The position numbers and the translations under genes were made by a program. 64,000 nt of DNA from Dipetalonema caudispina (lineage: Eukaryota > Nematoda > Chromadorea > Rhabditida > Onchocercidae), in NCBI GenBank assembly GCA_013365325.1, contig JABVXV010000010.1, positions 62,001 through 126,000 of the forward strand, written 5' to 3'. Positions 49,901 to 62,391 of the stretch are shown here, one piece after another; positions within the stretch are counted from its first letter, which is position 1; every line of letters begins with the position of its first letter. Below the pieces are notes generated by a model, which was given only the letters and a program-made list of their open reading frames with translations, was not told the origin of the DNA and made no database searches.

Positions 49901-51125
49901 AAATAAATAAGAGAATGCTGCTTGATCTTCCTCATATTTCTCAAAAATTCAAATTTCTTGAGATTTCTTTTTACCAAAATTTGAAAGAAAAGACATTTTG
50001 ATAACTGACCTAATAAATCAAACGATATTGTAAAACGTAACAGTATTAGAAAGAAAGATAAAAGAATTTTGAAGTGTTTTGGCATAAAATTCTTAAAATT
50101 TTCGAACACTTAAATTAAAATCTAATCTTTGAATAGTGTTCATCAATAAAACTTTAACGTTAAATAAACAGCTTATTTAGTAGTAAATAGAGCAACCCTG
50201 CAGTCTCAATGTAGCACTGTTTTATTAATAGTTATTTATTAATATTTTAAATGTTAGTGTAGCAATTAACAATGTCAGATGAATGAACGCGTGATTAAGT
50301 ACTTTGTATTTAGGTCTTGAAATCAGATTAATTTTAATGGTTCAAGAGTTTTCAAGCCTGCTTTCTTTCCAAATATAGAGCACTCCCACAGTTCCAAACA
50401 TTTCATGGAGATGCGATAATTGTATGGAGAATGATCGGGGTATCCCTTCCTGAAAAATTGAAATTAGCAGATTATGATGAAATCAATAACATGTGAAGAT
50501 ATTCTGTATTACTCATAATCATTGCTATCATCTAACAAGCGTATATTACACGTGAAATCCCATAACATATAACAAATTAGCTTATCAAGAACAATAACTG
50601 CATGTTCTTACAACATCAAAGCTTCATCTAAAGGATATAATGCATTGTTCTATTAATTTTCAATGCAAAATATTGTTTTCAGAGCAGAATTGACGAATTG
50701 CAAAGGAATTTATCTCGTGAAAAACTTGCCAGGGAAAGGGTGAGCTCCATCCATGCTTCATGAGAAGTTCAAAATTTGAGATAATTTGCTCTGTAACCGT
50801 TATTGTCATGACTGTCAGATGGTAGCCACGCAATGGTTAAAAGTCACTTTTTAAATCGATCTATCCTGAAAAAGATTGGCGACATTAGCACACCTGGCTA
50901 AATATACCAGTTTTAATTGGAAATTACCCAAAGTTTTATATACATATATTGCCGTTTCTGGAATTTGTAAATTTTTTTTAGATGAAAGCCAAACACAAAG
51001 CCCTGTCGAATAAACTGGATCAAGCCTGTAGACAGCTGGATCTGCTTCTCACCAATTCCTATTCATCGATCCGTGGTGGCACGGGGACCTATTCTGTCTA
51101 CACTCACAACCATCCGTATTTTTGA
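38163..51125 (+). CDS. Large modular phospho-repeat protein (about 1060 aa), unrecognised
   Basis: Nineteen exons, all in phase: 38163-38194, 38433-38574, 38775-38961, 39307-39398, 41833-41916, 43175-43567, 44115-44301, 45254-45311, 45583-46203, 46676-46799, 46919-47011, 47153-47344, 47743-47950, 48460-48574, 48806-48994, 49121-49295, 49762-49857, 50683-50739, 50982-51125. Parts: residues 1-390 acidic, Glu/Ala-rich, starting MAEEEDGQTIQ; about 440-575 eleven SRKxS-type repeats; 599-671 acidic again; 672-735 basic with RRRSPSPIRKRQERSPSP; 736-996 rich in Ser, Tyr and Arg (SLYSTTRLLERSRSRSRELR); 997-1040 a coiled coil (IDELQRNLSREKLARER, KALSNKLDQACRQLDLLL). No signal peptide, membrane segment or enzyme motif. 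It looks like a phosphorylated cytoskeletal or scaffold protein; that is inference. Weak point: the acceptor at 47153 (GGAAAAG) is poor and exon 11 also reads to a stop at 47023, so two adjacent genes are possible. Large introns may hide further exons. Confidence 0.65.
43934..43964. repeat. Poly-A tract (31 A) in an intron of the large gene
   Basis: Uninterrupted A run followed by C and a further A run, between exons ending 43567 and starting 44115. Confidence 0.9.
45716..46108 (+). repeat. Coding tandem repeat: 11 SRKxS kinase-site units
   Basis: Within one exon, units of 10-14 residues each carry a core SRKTS, SRKVS, SRKSS, PRKRS or TRKIS followed by an acidic spacer such as MVEEEKIP or KIEEKVA. 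R-K-x-S matches basophilic (PKA/PKC-like) kinase consensus sites. Units are diverged at the DNA level, so this is an old repeat rather than a recent slippage. Confidence 0.9.
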
Positions 51126-51712
51126 ACAGGGTACATCTGATGATTTACCGTACGTAGAAAAAAGTCACTGATACCAATTGGATAGGCTCATGTTCCCGAT
51201 CGCCATTCTCCATTGTTATCTTAGAGCATTTTAGAATGCTCTTTATGCCAGTCATATTTTTTTTGCTTATATGTTTTGGAATTCGCTGCAGTTATTCAAA
51301 AATGCACTTTTTTGTTGCTGTTCCGATGCATTCTACCAAGTTGAAAAATTAAAACGATAACATCGGGAAGCAATTTTTTTTTTTTTTTTTGTTATTTAAA
51401 ACATCTCTTTATGTTCAATTTGTAACCTGTTGAATAAGCTAACTTAAGCTTAGAAATGCCTTTCTAACCTTTGCCATAAAGACAATGCATTACATATATT
51501 ATTTCCTTATCAAATGGTTAGAGTTAACTAAATGTGAATTTTTAAAAAGAAAGAAAAATTGATCATTGCAGATGAATTAACTGGAAACTATCTGCCTACT
51601 GTGCACAAGTTCATTTGATGTACAAAGAAATAGCTGGATAACCATCCCTTCATATCCTAATTAGAATTCGGATTCCAGTGAATATGTCAGTAATACGGAA
51701 TGTATTTTTCAG

Positions 51713-51799
51713 GCTTATCCGACAATAAATTCACCGAGCAGTAGTACACTCAGCCGTCTCTATTCCGGTTTCGCGCGTCATTGGACAATGGGTTCATAA
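51713..51799 (+). CDS. Alternative last exon of the large gene
   Basis: Follows a good TTTTTCAG acceptor and reads AYPTINSPSSSTLSRLYSGF, ARHWTMGS, stop. It joins in phase to an internal donor in exon 19 (TATTCT|GTCTAC, exon end 51095), giving a C terminus GTGTYS-AYPTINSP in place of GTGTYS-VYTHNHPYF. The Ser/Tyr composition matches the gene's C-terminal part, which supports it. Confidence 0.5.
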   Translation, partial: AYPTINSPSSSTLSRLYSGFARHWTMGS

Positions 51800-52476
51800 G
51801 AAAAACAACAGGAAATGACTTCCTGATAGATTGGTAGAACTGTTACGAGTGCTAACATCTTTTAATTGCGATTTTCCTTCTGTCAGATTAAAAGGACACA
51901 TTGGTATAGAAAAAAGTACTGCTGCTGCTGAATTTTACACATTTCAAGGGTAGCATTCTGTTGTGCTCCATTGCACTCTCATATCAAAATTTCAGATTAA
52001 TTTTACCATAAATTATGAATTTTTTAAATTTTTGAAATTTAATTGTTTTTAATTCTGATTGAATACGTAAACAATTAGTTGAAGAGAAAGATATTCTATC
52101 CATGAAATGTTTAATGATAGTAATAACTGAATAGTATAAAAGCAATCATTTCTGATATTATTATGCATTTGGTAAAATTGATAGTTTAGAAAAGTTTTCC
52201 CTTTGTTATGCTACTATGTAAATTTGATGGTTTTATGCATAAAGATAAAGAAATAACTTTTATCAATACTAAGAAACATTGAAAAATGGAACTGGGAATT
52301 TTTGGATAGTTTATAGTACCTAGTCTTTCAGTGTACCTGATATTTTAAGTACAGTTTGTAAGGAATTTAAATTGCACGAAATAGCACATAGGACATGCAT
52401 AATAGTGTTGCCATAAGCAATTCTTATAGTTCGACTTTCATCTTTTTCGAGTTTTTTGAGTGCTTTTTAAAGTTCG

Positions 52477-52510
52477 TATATATATATATATATATATATA
52501 CATATATATT
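52477..52510. repeat. (TA)n microsatellite
   Basis: TA dinucleotide run with one C interruption, 3' of the large gene. Confidence 0.9.
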
Positions 52511-53275
52511 ATATTTTCTGTTAAATATATTAAAAAGTTAACTTAATGCGACAAATAAAAAACTGATGGCAATATGATTGAAAAGCTGTTGTACGAATTC
52601 TATTTTTCTGTTGCTTCAAATTTCTATATATGTGCATTTGCGTAGTTACTATATTGCAAATTTTTTGCTGCAGCACTTGCATAGTTATAAATAATCCAGC
52701 ATTATTTCCCTGCGATACTATATTTTGAATTAAAATTACAACACTATAAAAATATTGATTTAATTAAATCAATTTTTCCATTTTTGTATTACCACTTCAT
52801 TTTCATCTTTCTCTGTCAAGATTAAAAAATTATCTATACATGCTCATTATTGTCATACGTAGGTATGCAGCCTATAGTTTACTATTTTTCTCGCCTAATT
52901 TGTGCCACTTTAATCATTTCCATCATTTTTTTTTTTTCATATTTCCTGAAGTGTTAAACTTTGGTATTATTCATACGCTTCAAAGTCTTTTCATTTAACT
53001 TCACATACATTTCATAAAATACTGGTTATGCTATTGTGTAAATTTTGCATTTTATAGTTAATGCTTCTTGCTACTTCAAGGATGGAAAAAAAAAAATTGT
53101 AGCTGGCTGCACGCTTCATTAATTTTAGTATAAATATTCTCTTTTCTCTTATTATCTGCAAAAAAAAAAGAAAAAAAAAGCACTATATGTATAGATTGGT
53201 GACGACCTATATGACACGATAAACTGTAGATATCAATATTTATGAGAAAAAAAATTTTTTTGTGAGTCTTTCTCC

Positions 53276-53299
53276 TTTTTTTTTTTTTTTTTTTTTTTT
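53276..53299. repeat. Poly-T tract, about 24 T
   Basis: Uninterrupted T run in a gene-poor stretch. Confidence 0.85.
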
Positions 53300-56200
53300 A
53301 ATTTAAAAGTAACCACAATGAAGGCGTTAAATATTTTAAAGCTAATGAACTTTTGAATCGACCAATCTTGAAATCATTAGTATGGGATATAACGCAAACT
53401 TAAATGAAGGATTTTTTGCAGGTGGAAAAATTTTTTGATGAATCATTTGCATCTAGAATTTCATTACATCAGATACTTTTTGGTCAGTTGGGTCGAAAGC
53501 GGAATGAGTGCAAGAAATGTTTTTCTCTGGAGCTTAAAAAAATTTTTTTTTGATAAACTAATCCATTTTGTTGGCTTCTATGGTGAAACAACATGTAAGA
53601 CTCGACTAAATAGTTCTAATTCCTGAATTCAATTCTGGCTTAAAAGCATTCTAAAGGCTTAAGACAAAGGCAGAATAAAGAGTATTCTTTGAAGATAATT
53701 TAGTAAAATAACCTAAAGCAAAATATGTAATTGGCCTTTGAAAATTTGATATTTTTCTAAACAAAGAAAATTCGAAGAATGGGGAAGTGGTTTTGTTCAA
53801 GATGCTAAAATGTATTCTCTGATTTTTTTAATTCTGTTGCAAACGGAATGATATAGTGAAGGTACATTAGGCGTTTTCAATGCTATTAATGATGTTCAAG
53901 ACAATATTTTATCAGTTCGTGATCCAAGGATTTTTTGCATTTATCAGATTCGTGAAATTATTTGAACTCGAAGAATAAAGTTGACATTATATCAGTGTAT
54001 ATGAAATAGATTGAATTTTAAAACTTAAATATGAAGATATGCCAAATTCATGACTTTAAAACTGCTTCCACTCAACTCGCCTTAACCCATCATTGTTAAT
54101 CGTTCATTGGAAAAGATCAAAATAGCTGACGTTGAAATCTTTTTGCATTTGGTATTTGCAGCGTTTCAAATGATTCAAAAACATTACACTGAAATAACAA
54201 GAAATAATTTGAACTAGAAGAGGCGAACTGATTATATCAAGCCATTTCTCGGAAACAATTATTGAATTTTTCCGATGAAGCGGATTTGTCGATACAATTT
54301 AATTTTGCACATGCGTGAAAAGCCATTATCTAGCTGATACAATTCATTTTATTTGTTGATAGGAGACTCGCTGGGAAGATGATATTTGTTGCTCAGGCTG
54401 ATTGAGTTTAATCAATTTTCTTGACACATTCATCTATTTACATCTCTCTAGCGGTATTTTTTGATTGCTTTGTTTCCTACATCCCAAAGGCCATTTTCAA
54501 TTAGTTGTCTTTCAGTTTATGGTACTTCTTCCTAACCAAATGCATTTTTGGCGAATCTTCTACTGCGAATTTTACTCATTATGTTTGTAAATTGAAGCGA
54601 ATCTTCTGATGACATAAGATTACATGCGAAAAATAATACATCCAAAGAGGCTTACGATGGATTTAAATAATTCCGTCTGGTCCAAAAGATGGATGGGCAG
54701 AAGATTTCATTAATTTTAATTTTCTTACCAAAGATGGTCAAGAATGCTGCAAGAAACGATGATATCACTGTGAGGTAATTACAAAATTAATGCCCTATTA
54801 ATGCTGATTGGAGAATTAAGTATGAAATCATTTGGTCAAGTGATATCCATGTAAAGAAAACTTCTTACTTACATAAAAAGTCTTCATTTGCGATGAATCT
54901 TTTTTAAATTCATCATATCAGTAATGTTTTAAGTATGTCATTGTTTGTTTTCATGTTACTTTCTGACAGCGTTCATTAACGTGTGGAAGAATTTAAACAA
55001 TCATTGACGATTGATTCGTTATTGATTTTAACCAACAGTTTATTTCTATATTTAAGAAATTCACTTCACTATATTTTTCGTTTAGTTATGTAAAACTTCT
55101 CTTTTGATTGCAGTATAAAAAATAGTATCAGTTTTTTATGACTGATTCATTTCCTCGTTCATAAAGTTCCTTCATATCACTAAAAGTACTAAAACGCCAA
55201 TTGAAATGAGGAAATATTGCCGAAGATGTTTTAAAAATTGGAAACTAGTCAGGTTCTTCGTTTATAAGATGAATTCTTTTTTACTTTAATTCCAATTATC
55301 TTACCTATTACTGTTTAGTATTATTATGTTAGTATTGAAATGAACCACTCGTTTAATGAATTTAGGGAAAAGTGAAGCAAATTGACATAAATGTATTCGA
55401 ATTAATTTTGGCAAAATGATAGATAATCAATTTTCTTCCAATATACATTGCTAAATATTTGAATAAATTTCATTCTTTATTTGTACATTAATAAGTCGAA
55501 ATTTTCTTTCTGGCATCAGTGACTATTTCCTTTCTTCATTTTACTATTCATTAATTTGTTATTAAATTTTTATGGAAACTAAATTTACCGACGAATCATG
55601 AACAGTTATGAAGACAGTATTCATCGTTTGTATAAGAGAACTAAATTTGTTAATAGTACATTCATCCTCTTTTACCAGTTCTGACTTGAAATTTCTATAG
55701 TTGAACCGAGTTTGAACTCTGCCTTAATTGCAAGGGTAATTGTGACAAACTAATGCGCCATTACTTTTGAAATATCAGAAGTTACTTAACATTTTAAGTC
55801 GCGTTTAAAAGAAGGTTTTAAAAATTTTAAGTTTATTAGGGCTTTTTCTAAGGCATGGCCATCATTAATTCGATTTTAAAAAAGAGAGAATCACATGCAG
55901 TCGTTTTCGAAAGCAATCGAACATGAATGGAGCATTAATGTTATTTAAGTTATTCGAACTTAGTTATTCGCTTTTTAAATAGTTAAAATAATCCAAAAGT
56001 CCAAAAGAACTGCGTGATGTAAAAATATTAATTAATAGCATCAACACTACTTTTTCCAATTGCTTTTGTTTTTTTCTGTAAACATCATCGCATCATAAAC
56101 ATATCATATTAGTTCCTCGAGTTGTCCCATGTCCAGTTATTTTGTCACTAGCCAAAATGCATCCTATTCATTGCTTCTGATCTTAAAATAGATGTAGGAA

Positions 56201-58496
56201 TGCCCTATGACTTCAGCTTTCATTCTTCTTCCAGAGATTTTTTTATGTAATCCTTAGTGTTGGAAAATGCTGCATGCATGTTTTATGAGCATTTAGAATT
56301 TTTATGTTAGATTAGTTTGCATAAGTTGATAATCTTCATCACTTCATCTTTTTTATCTACTGTTTTAGTTCGCGAATGATGGCTATGATCGTTACATAAA
56401 GAACTTGTTCAGGAAGACGAATGGATACTAATAGTTATTATTTTGTTGAATCGAGAAAGTAAGAGGAAATGAAATTGTAAAATTTGAACTTAGAAAACAG
56501 CATCAGACAACTTTTAACAACCGTCCATAATAATGTATTGCAAAAATGTTGCTACAAAAGCCGATTCTATGTCTTCGAATAAGAACATAAGTTTTCTTTT
56601 GAAGCGAATCCTGTTGAAAAGCTGGTTTCCTGGAAATACAAGATTCTCAGAATTCGTTTTAAAATTCAAAGAACCAATCGAATAGGTGGGAAGAAATTTC
56701 ACAGAAGAAGCGGATATTGAAATTTTTATATAATTCGGATAATTAAGGATGAAAATTGACCCTGGCTTAAACAATTTTGGCATTGACGAATAATCTTCTG
56801 CGAAAAGTACGATTTAGTTAACATTTTGTTAGCGATTCCTGATCCACTAAACTGATTTCAATCTTGTCCGGTAAGAATATTTTTTTCTAAACCATGCGAG
56901 AAATGGTAACACTCTGATATCATAATATTTCCTTATCGCAATGATTAGCTACATACATCTATTTTTAATACCGAGCAGAGATTGAAGGTTATTTTTTTTT
57001 TTGTTTTCGTTTCAAAAGTACTTCCTCACACATCTGAAGACAACATGGAAAACTTTTCATTTGCTCTTTAAAACCAAAAGGCATTCTATTTGATAATTAA
57101 TTAGTTACTTGCAGACAGCAGTGACAATTCCCCTTCTTTTTCTCAACGACGTAAAAAGCAAACTAATTTTTTTTTAAACCCACATGCAGATCATGACTCC
57201 ATGTAACAACCCACTTGACTTGAGAATGTGAAATCGATCCTAATGGATGGTTTATGACTATTAATTTGCTTTTGACACATCTGATTCTAACCCTTGATTC
57301 GATTTCCGCTTCTCTGAATCACATATATTATTATTTGCAGTTGAAAACAAAACAGCCTTAGATGTAGTTGTAGATATTAAACCTACACAATGCAACTTGA
57401 AGCTATATCTAGTCCATAAATTCCACAAATAAGACTTGTACTGAAATCTTTTTCATGCAATTTACTGAATTGTATCAACAAATATTTACCAACATTCTTT
57501 ATTTTCATCACGACCGTAATGACATTGCTGTAAATTTCACAATAACGTCTCAGCATATTTGTAATGATATTGTACTAATTAACCAGTTAAATTTAGTATC
57601 GAGTACATGCTGTCGGCATTGATTGAATTCAGCAAGAATTAATTTTTGCGCATAACTTTGCTACGATTTCAAGCCTCTCTGACAACGCAGCACCTTCACT
57701 TTAAAGAATATAATATCGATACCAATATTTACGAAATTCAATCGTATAAATTAAATTCTCATATAAAAATATTGGGAAAAAAGTAGTCATATATAAATAT
57801 ATCAGTGAAAATGTCTATTCCCTTTCAGGATAATCTCGCTAATTAAATTATAAAATGGGGAGTAGGAATGACGTGCGGAAATTTCATACAATGCGGAAAG
57901 ATTGTGAGGAAAATGGTTTCATTTCTTCCCGTAATCAACTATATCGTCCTTTTTATCCCCAGTGAAACTTGCAACATTCTCTCATTTCTTAATCTATTAT
58001 CACAAATGGATGATAGTGATGATTATATCGAACTTTCCCCACTATCTTTAATTAGCCTGATACACTGATCTAATGACGAAAAATACGCCACTCGACCAGC
58101 TATTGTTGTTGTCTAAGCAATGCAGTAATCAGTTTTTCTGGAATACTACATAATGAACTTCTTGCATGCTTCATCAAATTACGAACTTGTCAGAAATACT
58201 GCAATACCCTTGCCTTGCACCGACCTTCAGCTAAATCCATGGTCGTCGTAGTGAATAGTGAAGTAAAGATTTGAGAATAAGGCATGAGAATGAGTCTATG
58301 CTTGGGCGTTCAGTGCGGCTACATTCAACACGTAATAGGTATTAATAAGATTGGGTGGGCGTGGAAAGTGCTGCTTGCGATGATCGACCATCTTAAACGC
58401 ATAGTCTTAAACAGATCGACACAACTGGTACTGTGTTCCTCGTGCTCTGATCGACGAAGGGACTCCTGTGATATCGCAGAAAATTCACTTACACGT

Positions 58497-61400
58497 ATGG
58501 GCATATGCTGTTCCTCGAATTCCACATCCAGAAATACTCAACAGGTAAGTATCACTTATGAATATTACAAATTATTACAATTAAAATCTATTACCGCATG
58601 TACTGCTTCTAGTATCGTCCTACTTGGTAAAATAATTTCAAGTTGTCATCTCAAAAAAACGGGTTTCTGTAAACATTGACATTCTTTAACTTCGAAAAGA
58701 CGATACAATTAATTGCTTTTTGAACACAACAGTGTCGTTATCAATTGTCTGTAGGTGGTTGCACTTTAAATATGACATTCTTTTCAACTGTACCAATTCT
58801 TTCTCTTTTTTTTAATGCCTATAGAAAGTTCGAAATTTAATATTTGTTATTTCCATCAATAGATTTCCCTCACGAAATTGAGTGGGTGCTAATTAAAATG
58901 CATGCATGGAAGACAGTAAAAAAGTCCTTTAAATTGCGTGTTTGGAGTATTACTCATTGCGTGACTACTGATCCGAACGTAAAATTATTGGAAACTTGGT
59001 AGGACCAAATTTTGTTCGTTACCGATATTATAATGGGAATAATATTTCAGTGCTATGCCGACAGCTTATTTAATTGCAGTAATTAACTGCATAAGCATTC
59101 ACTTCAAACTGATGCTAAAAGATGGCATAGTTGGTAGAATTGTTAGAATTATTGAATGAAATTATCTTTCAAGAATGCAAATGTAAAGCACTTGAACATG
59201 TCATTTAATAAAATTATGCTTTCGATCTTCATTAATAGCAGTATTATATTCCTTTTAATTAAATGCCTTTAGGAGTATTCGGACCAGACGAATATTGAAA
59301 TTGTCTGTCAACAGACTAATTTTAATGAACAACATTAAAGCAATCATAGCTTAATTAGAAACCGTTAGGTGATTAGATCTGTTTTTGACCTCGTATATAT
59401 CTTATACAGTTGAATGATATTTTAGTGTTATGATCAATTGGTCAGGCTAAACAAACAAGTTTGTTTATTCGAGCCAATACACTGTACAATGTATCTTTGA
59501 AACTTTTGGAAAATAATTGTCTCATTGATAATTCCACGATTTTCCGTAATTTGAAATATCTGTAATCATTATTGACATAATATGAGGTATTAATGTTAGG
59601 TTCTAAATTTAATTTGATGTAAGTATCAGGAAAGATTGCTTGAGAAAGCCTAGCGGATACCCAAGCATGATGAGTTGCTAAGCAAAAGCAATGGCAGTTG
59701 TTGCATTGAAAGTTGTGGTCCGTGGAGCAGCTAATATACATAGACAGGTTACGCCATGAAATCTTGCATGATTAACATCAATAAATGAAATGTTGACAAT
59801 TTATATAAATTAATGGAAAGCGAATTTTAATTGATAGACAGCGTAAGTTTCATAAATTTTTTGAATTTAAGAAGCGAAAAAAAAAAAAGAGAAACGTTCC
59901 ATTTCTTCATGTTATCGTGGTTTAAAATACTCTAATATATAAAGCAAATAAACAATAAATAAATGAATTTCTATCGGAATGTCTACCTCTTGTGACATCT
60001 TTCTTCAAACTGTTATTTTGTACGAACAAAAATTGCTTAGAGAAATTAAACTCTAACTGTTTGATGAGTCATTATTTCATTTCAACAGATTCATTCTATA
60101 TTTCATGAAATTTTGATGGTAGAAAGGCAATTATTTTAATGAACCAACTCATAATGATTAATATAATTTATCAACTCATCCCAGTGCATCTTATTAGTAG
60201 CAAATGCTTCAGTTCTGGTAAAATATCCGCTTCACTTATCTTAGAAATATTGCTAAGTTTTTAATGAAATTAAAAATTCATCGACTGAACCATTGATACT
60301 TTATCAGTGATGTCGAAGTAACAATAGCTGTTTGACGTACAGTGAGACATATTTCATGAAATATAAAACAAATCAACTGCGCACCGCTGTCAAATTCTTG
60401 GTGGAAGACACGAATTGTAGTGGAATGGATCAGTAGACTGGTAATAGTTTAATGGTTGATGACGTGAGTTCCCGTGAATTCCATACGTGATTTCATAGTC
60501 GGTATGCAGTGAAGAAAAAAACTGATATAGTCGTAATATTTGAAAAAAGTTATTTGATTTTATTCCTTGCTGAGTTAGCACGTTTTATTAGTATTTATTT
60601 TATCACTGAGAAACAATAAATAGCCACAGGTCAAAAATTCCATTTAATTAAACCAATGATTCTTACTAAAAATCATGTAACAATAATTTTAACTTTTTCT
60701 CTTTAATTTTACAATTTAATTATATCGATTTGATATGAAGCAAAATTCCTATCATTACTTGACTTACAGAATTTACTTGCATGAATAAATTTCCAGTTAA
60801 AATGATAGTTAAATCCAAGTTAAAATTTTTCACATTTCACTTAACATGATAGAGGTAATGAACTATTATTGAAATGTGCCCTAAAATTTTACAGGAACTT
60901 ACCTTGATTATTACTACTTATGATGGAGGTAATGATAATTCATTCATTAGATTGCCGCAAGTATAAGAAATGTTTTTACTCTCAGCTTTGTGTCAACTCT
61001 AAAAGTTGACTAGCGATGATACCCAAACACTTTGGCCCATGTTATATGAGTAATATTGATAATAATAGTAACAATTCTTGCATAATAATAACAATCTACA
61101 CGTGAAACTTATGGATTGTTATATTGTATGAGTTTTTTTTAATGCTTTGTAATATGCTTGCTAAAAATATCTTCTTGAAGTTTTACTTTAATCATTGTCA
61201 AGTTTAGTTTTTTTGATATAATTAAGGTAATATACTATATTGAGATTATAATATATTTTAGAGGATAGAAAAAACTATTATCTGTCTTGGTAATATCCAT
61301 TTTATTTTTTGGTAGTTTTACAAAACGAGATTTTAAATTTGTTGGGTTAAAGCTTGAAATTTTTGAAGGAATTTTGTCATGCAACGGCTATTCTTAATTA

Positions 61401-62391
61401 CTCGAATCTTGAATCTGTAAATAACATTTGCGCCCAATTCCAAAAACATCTGTAATAATTGGTTGCAATTCTGTTTGAACAGAATATATCTTCTTCTCCA
61501 TTATACTTTTTACCGGGAAATCATGAATCTATAATATCAGCAAAATTAATACTTTTCGAGAGGAAAAAAAGAAATTACTCTTCTAGAATGCAAACAATGG
61601 AGAATTAAAAGAAGAAGATTTGCGAGGAATTTTCAAAGAATTTGATTTGAATGGTGATGGATACATACAAAAAGATGAATTGAATGCGGTGATGATAAAA
61701 ATGGGCCAATGTCCAACAGATGATGAGCTAAATGCAATGTTTAATGCTGCGGACAAGGATAAAGATGGCAATATTGACTTTGATGGTATTTTTCTTTTTT
61801 TTTTGAACTAATAAGAATTCCTTTTACTAAATAATATAGTTTAAAATGTGTGTAATTACCGCATTAAATGCAAGAAATTAATTATATTTCTTACAAATTC
61901 TAAAATGAACATTTTCTTTTATATGCTATTTTTTGGTGAAATGCTATAGATTATAAGCATGGATTCAGTATTTTATATAGAAATTATAGAATTTCTATCG
62001 ATAGCTTCTGCAAATCCATTCTCATTATCGTTGAAAGCTGTCTTCGAAGAATTAGATGTGGATGGTGATGGATGTATCACTCGATCTGAATTACGAACTG
62101 CGTTTCAACGAATGGGACATAGCCTTACTGATAGTGACATTAATGCTATTTACAATCAAGTAGATGTTAACAGAGATGGGAAAATTAATTTTGATGGTAA
62201 TGATTTAATTTTTTTTCTTTTTAAATTAGGCACATTTAGGATCACTTCGTTATTTCTGTACTTATCCAAATATTAATCTATTATTAAAGAGCTTTAAAAT
62301 TCTTGGGAATATTTCTTCTAGAAAAATTTCACCAAATTACATGACGTATGTTTCAGAATTTTGTCAAATGATGACGAGAAAGAGAGGATAA
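58497..62391 (+). CDS. Calmodulin-like EF-hand protein with N-terminal acylation motif
   Basis: Four exons in phase: 58497-58544, 61587-61785, 61990-62196, 62357-62391; 162 aa. It is a calcium sensor of the calmodulin superfamily with four complete 12-residue loops: DLNGDGYIQKDE (36-47), DKDKDGNIDFDE (72-83), DVDGDGCITRSE (105-116) and DVNRDGKINFDE (141-152), each with acidic residues at loop positions 1, 3 or 5 and 12 and Gly at 6. The linker between the two EF pairs carries an insert (SIASANPFSLSL), unlike calmodulin. The C terminus is EFCQMMTRKRG, basic. Exon 1 encodes MGICCSSNSTSRNTQQ: Gly2 and Ser6 suit N-myristoylation and Cys4/Cys5 suit palmitoylation, so membrane attachment is inferred. 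Exon 1 ends at a perfect GTAAGT donor 3 kb upstream of exon 2. The frame is open further upstream to 58284, so a longer N terminus is possible. AATAAA at 62806-62811. Confidence 0.8.
58545..61586 (+). other. First intron of the calmodulin-like gene (3.0 kb)
   Basis: GTAAGT to TTCTAG. Much longer than other introns here. A minus frame at 59741-59442 (99 codons, Cys/His/Asn-rich) lies inside but has no exon structure and is not called. Confidence 0.55.

Larger units (their letters stand above)
51800..58496. other. 6.7-kb stretch without a supported gene
   Basis: Frames are short and overlap on both strands. Contains an AATAAA at 52554-52559 (possible poly(A) signal of the large gene), a TA microsatellite and poly-T runs. 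Confidence 0.45.

Noticed and set aside
59442..59741. Cys/His-rich 99-codon minus frame
   Set aside because: Inside the first intron of the calmodulin-like gene, no splice structure and no spaced zinc-finger pattern.
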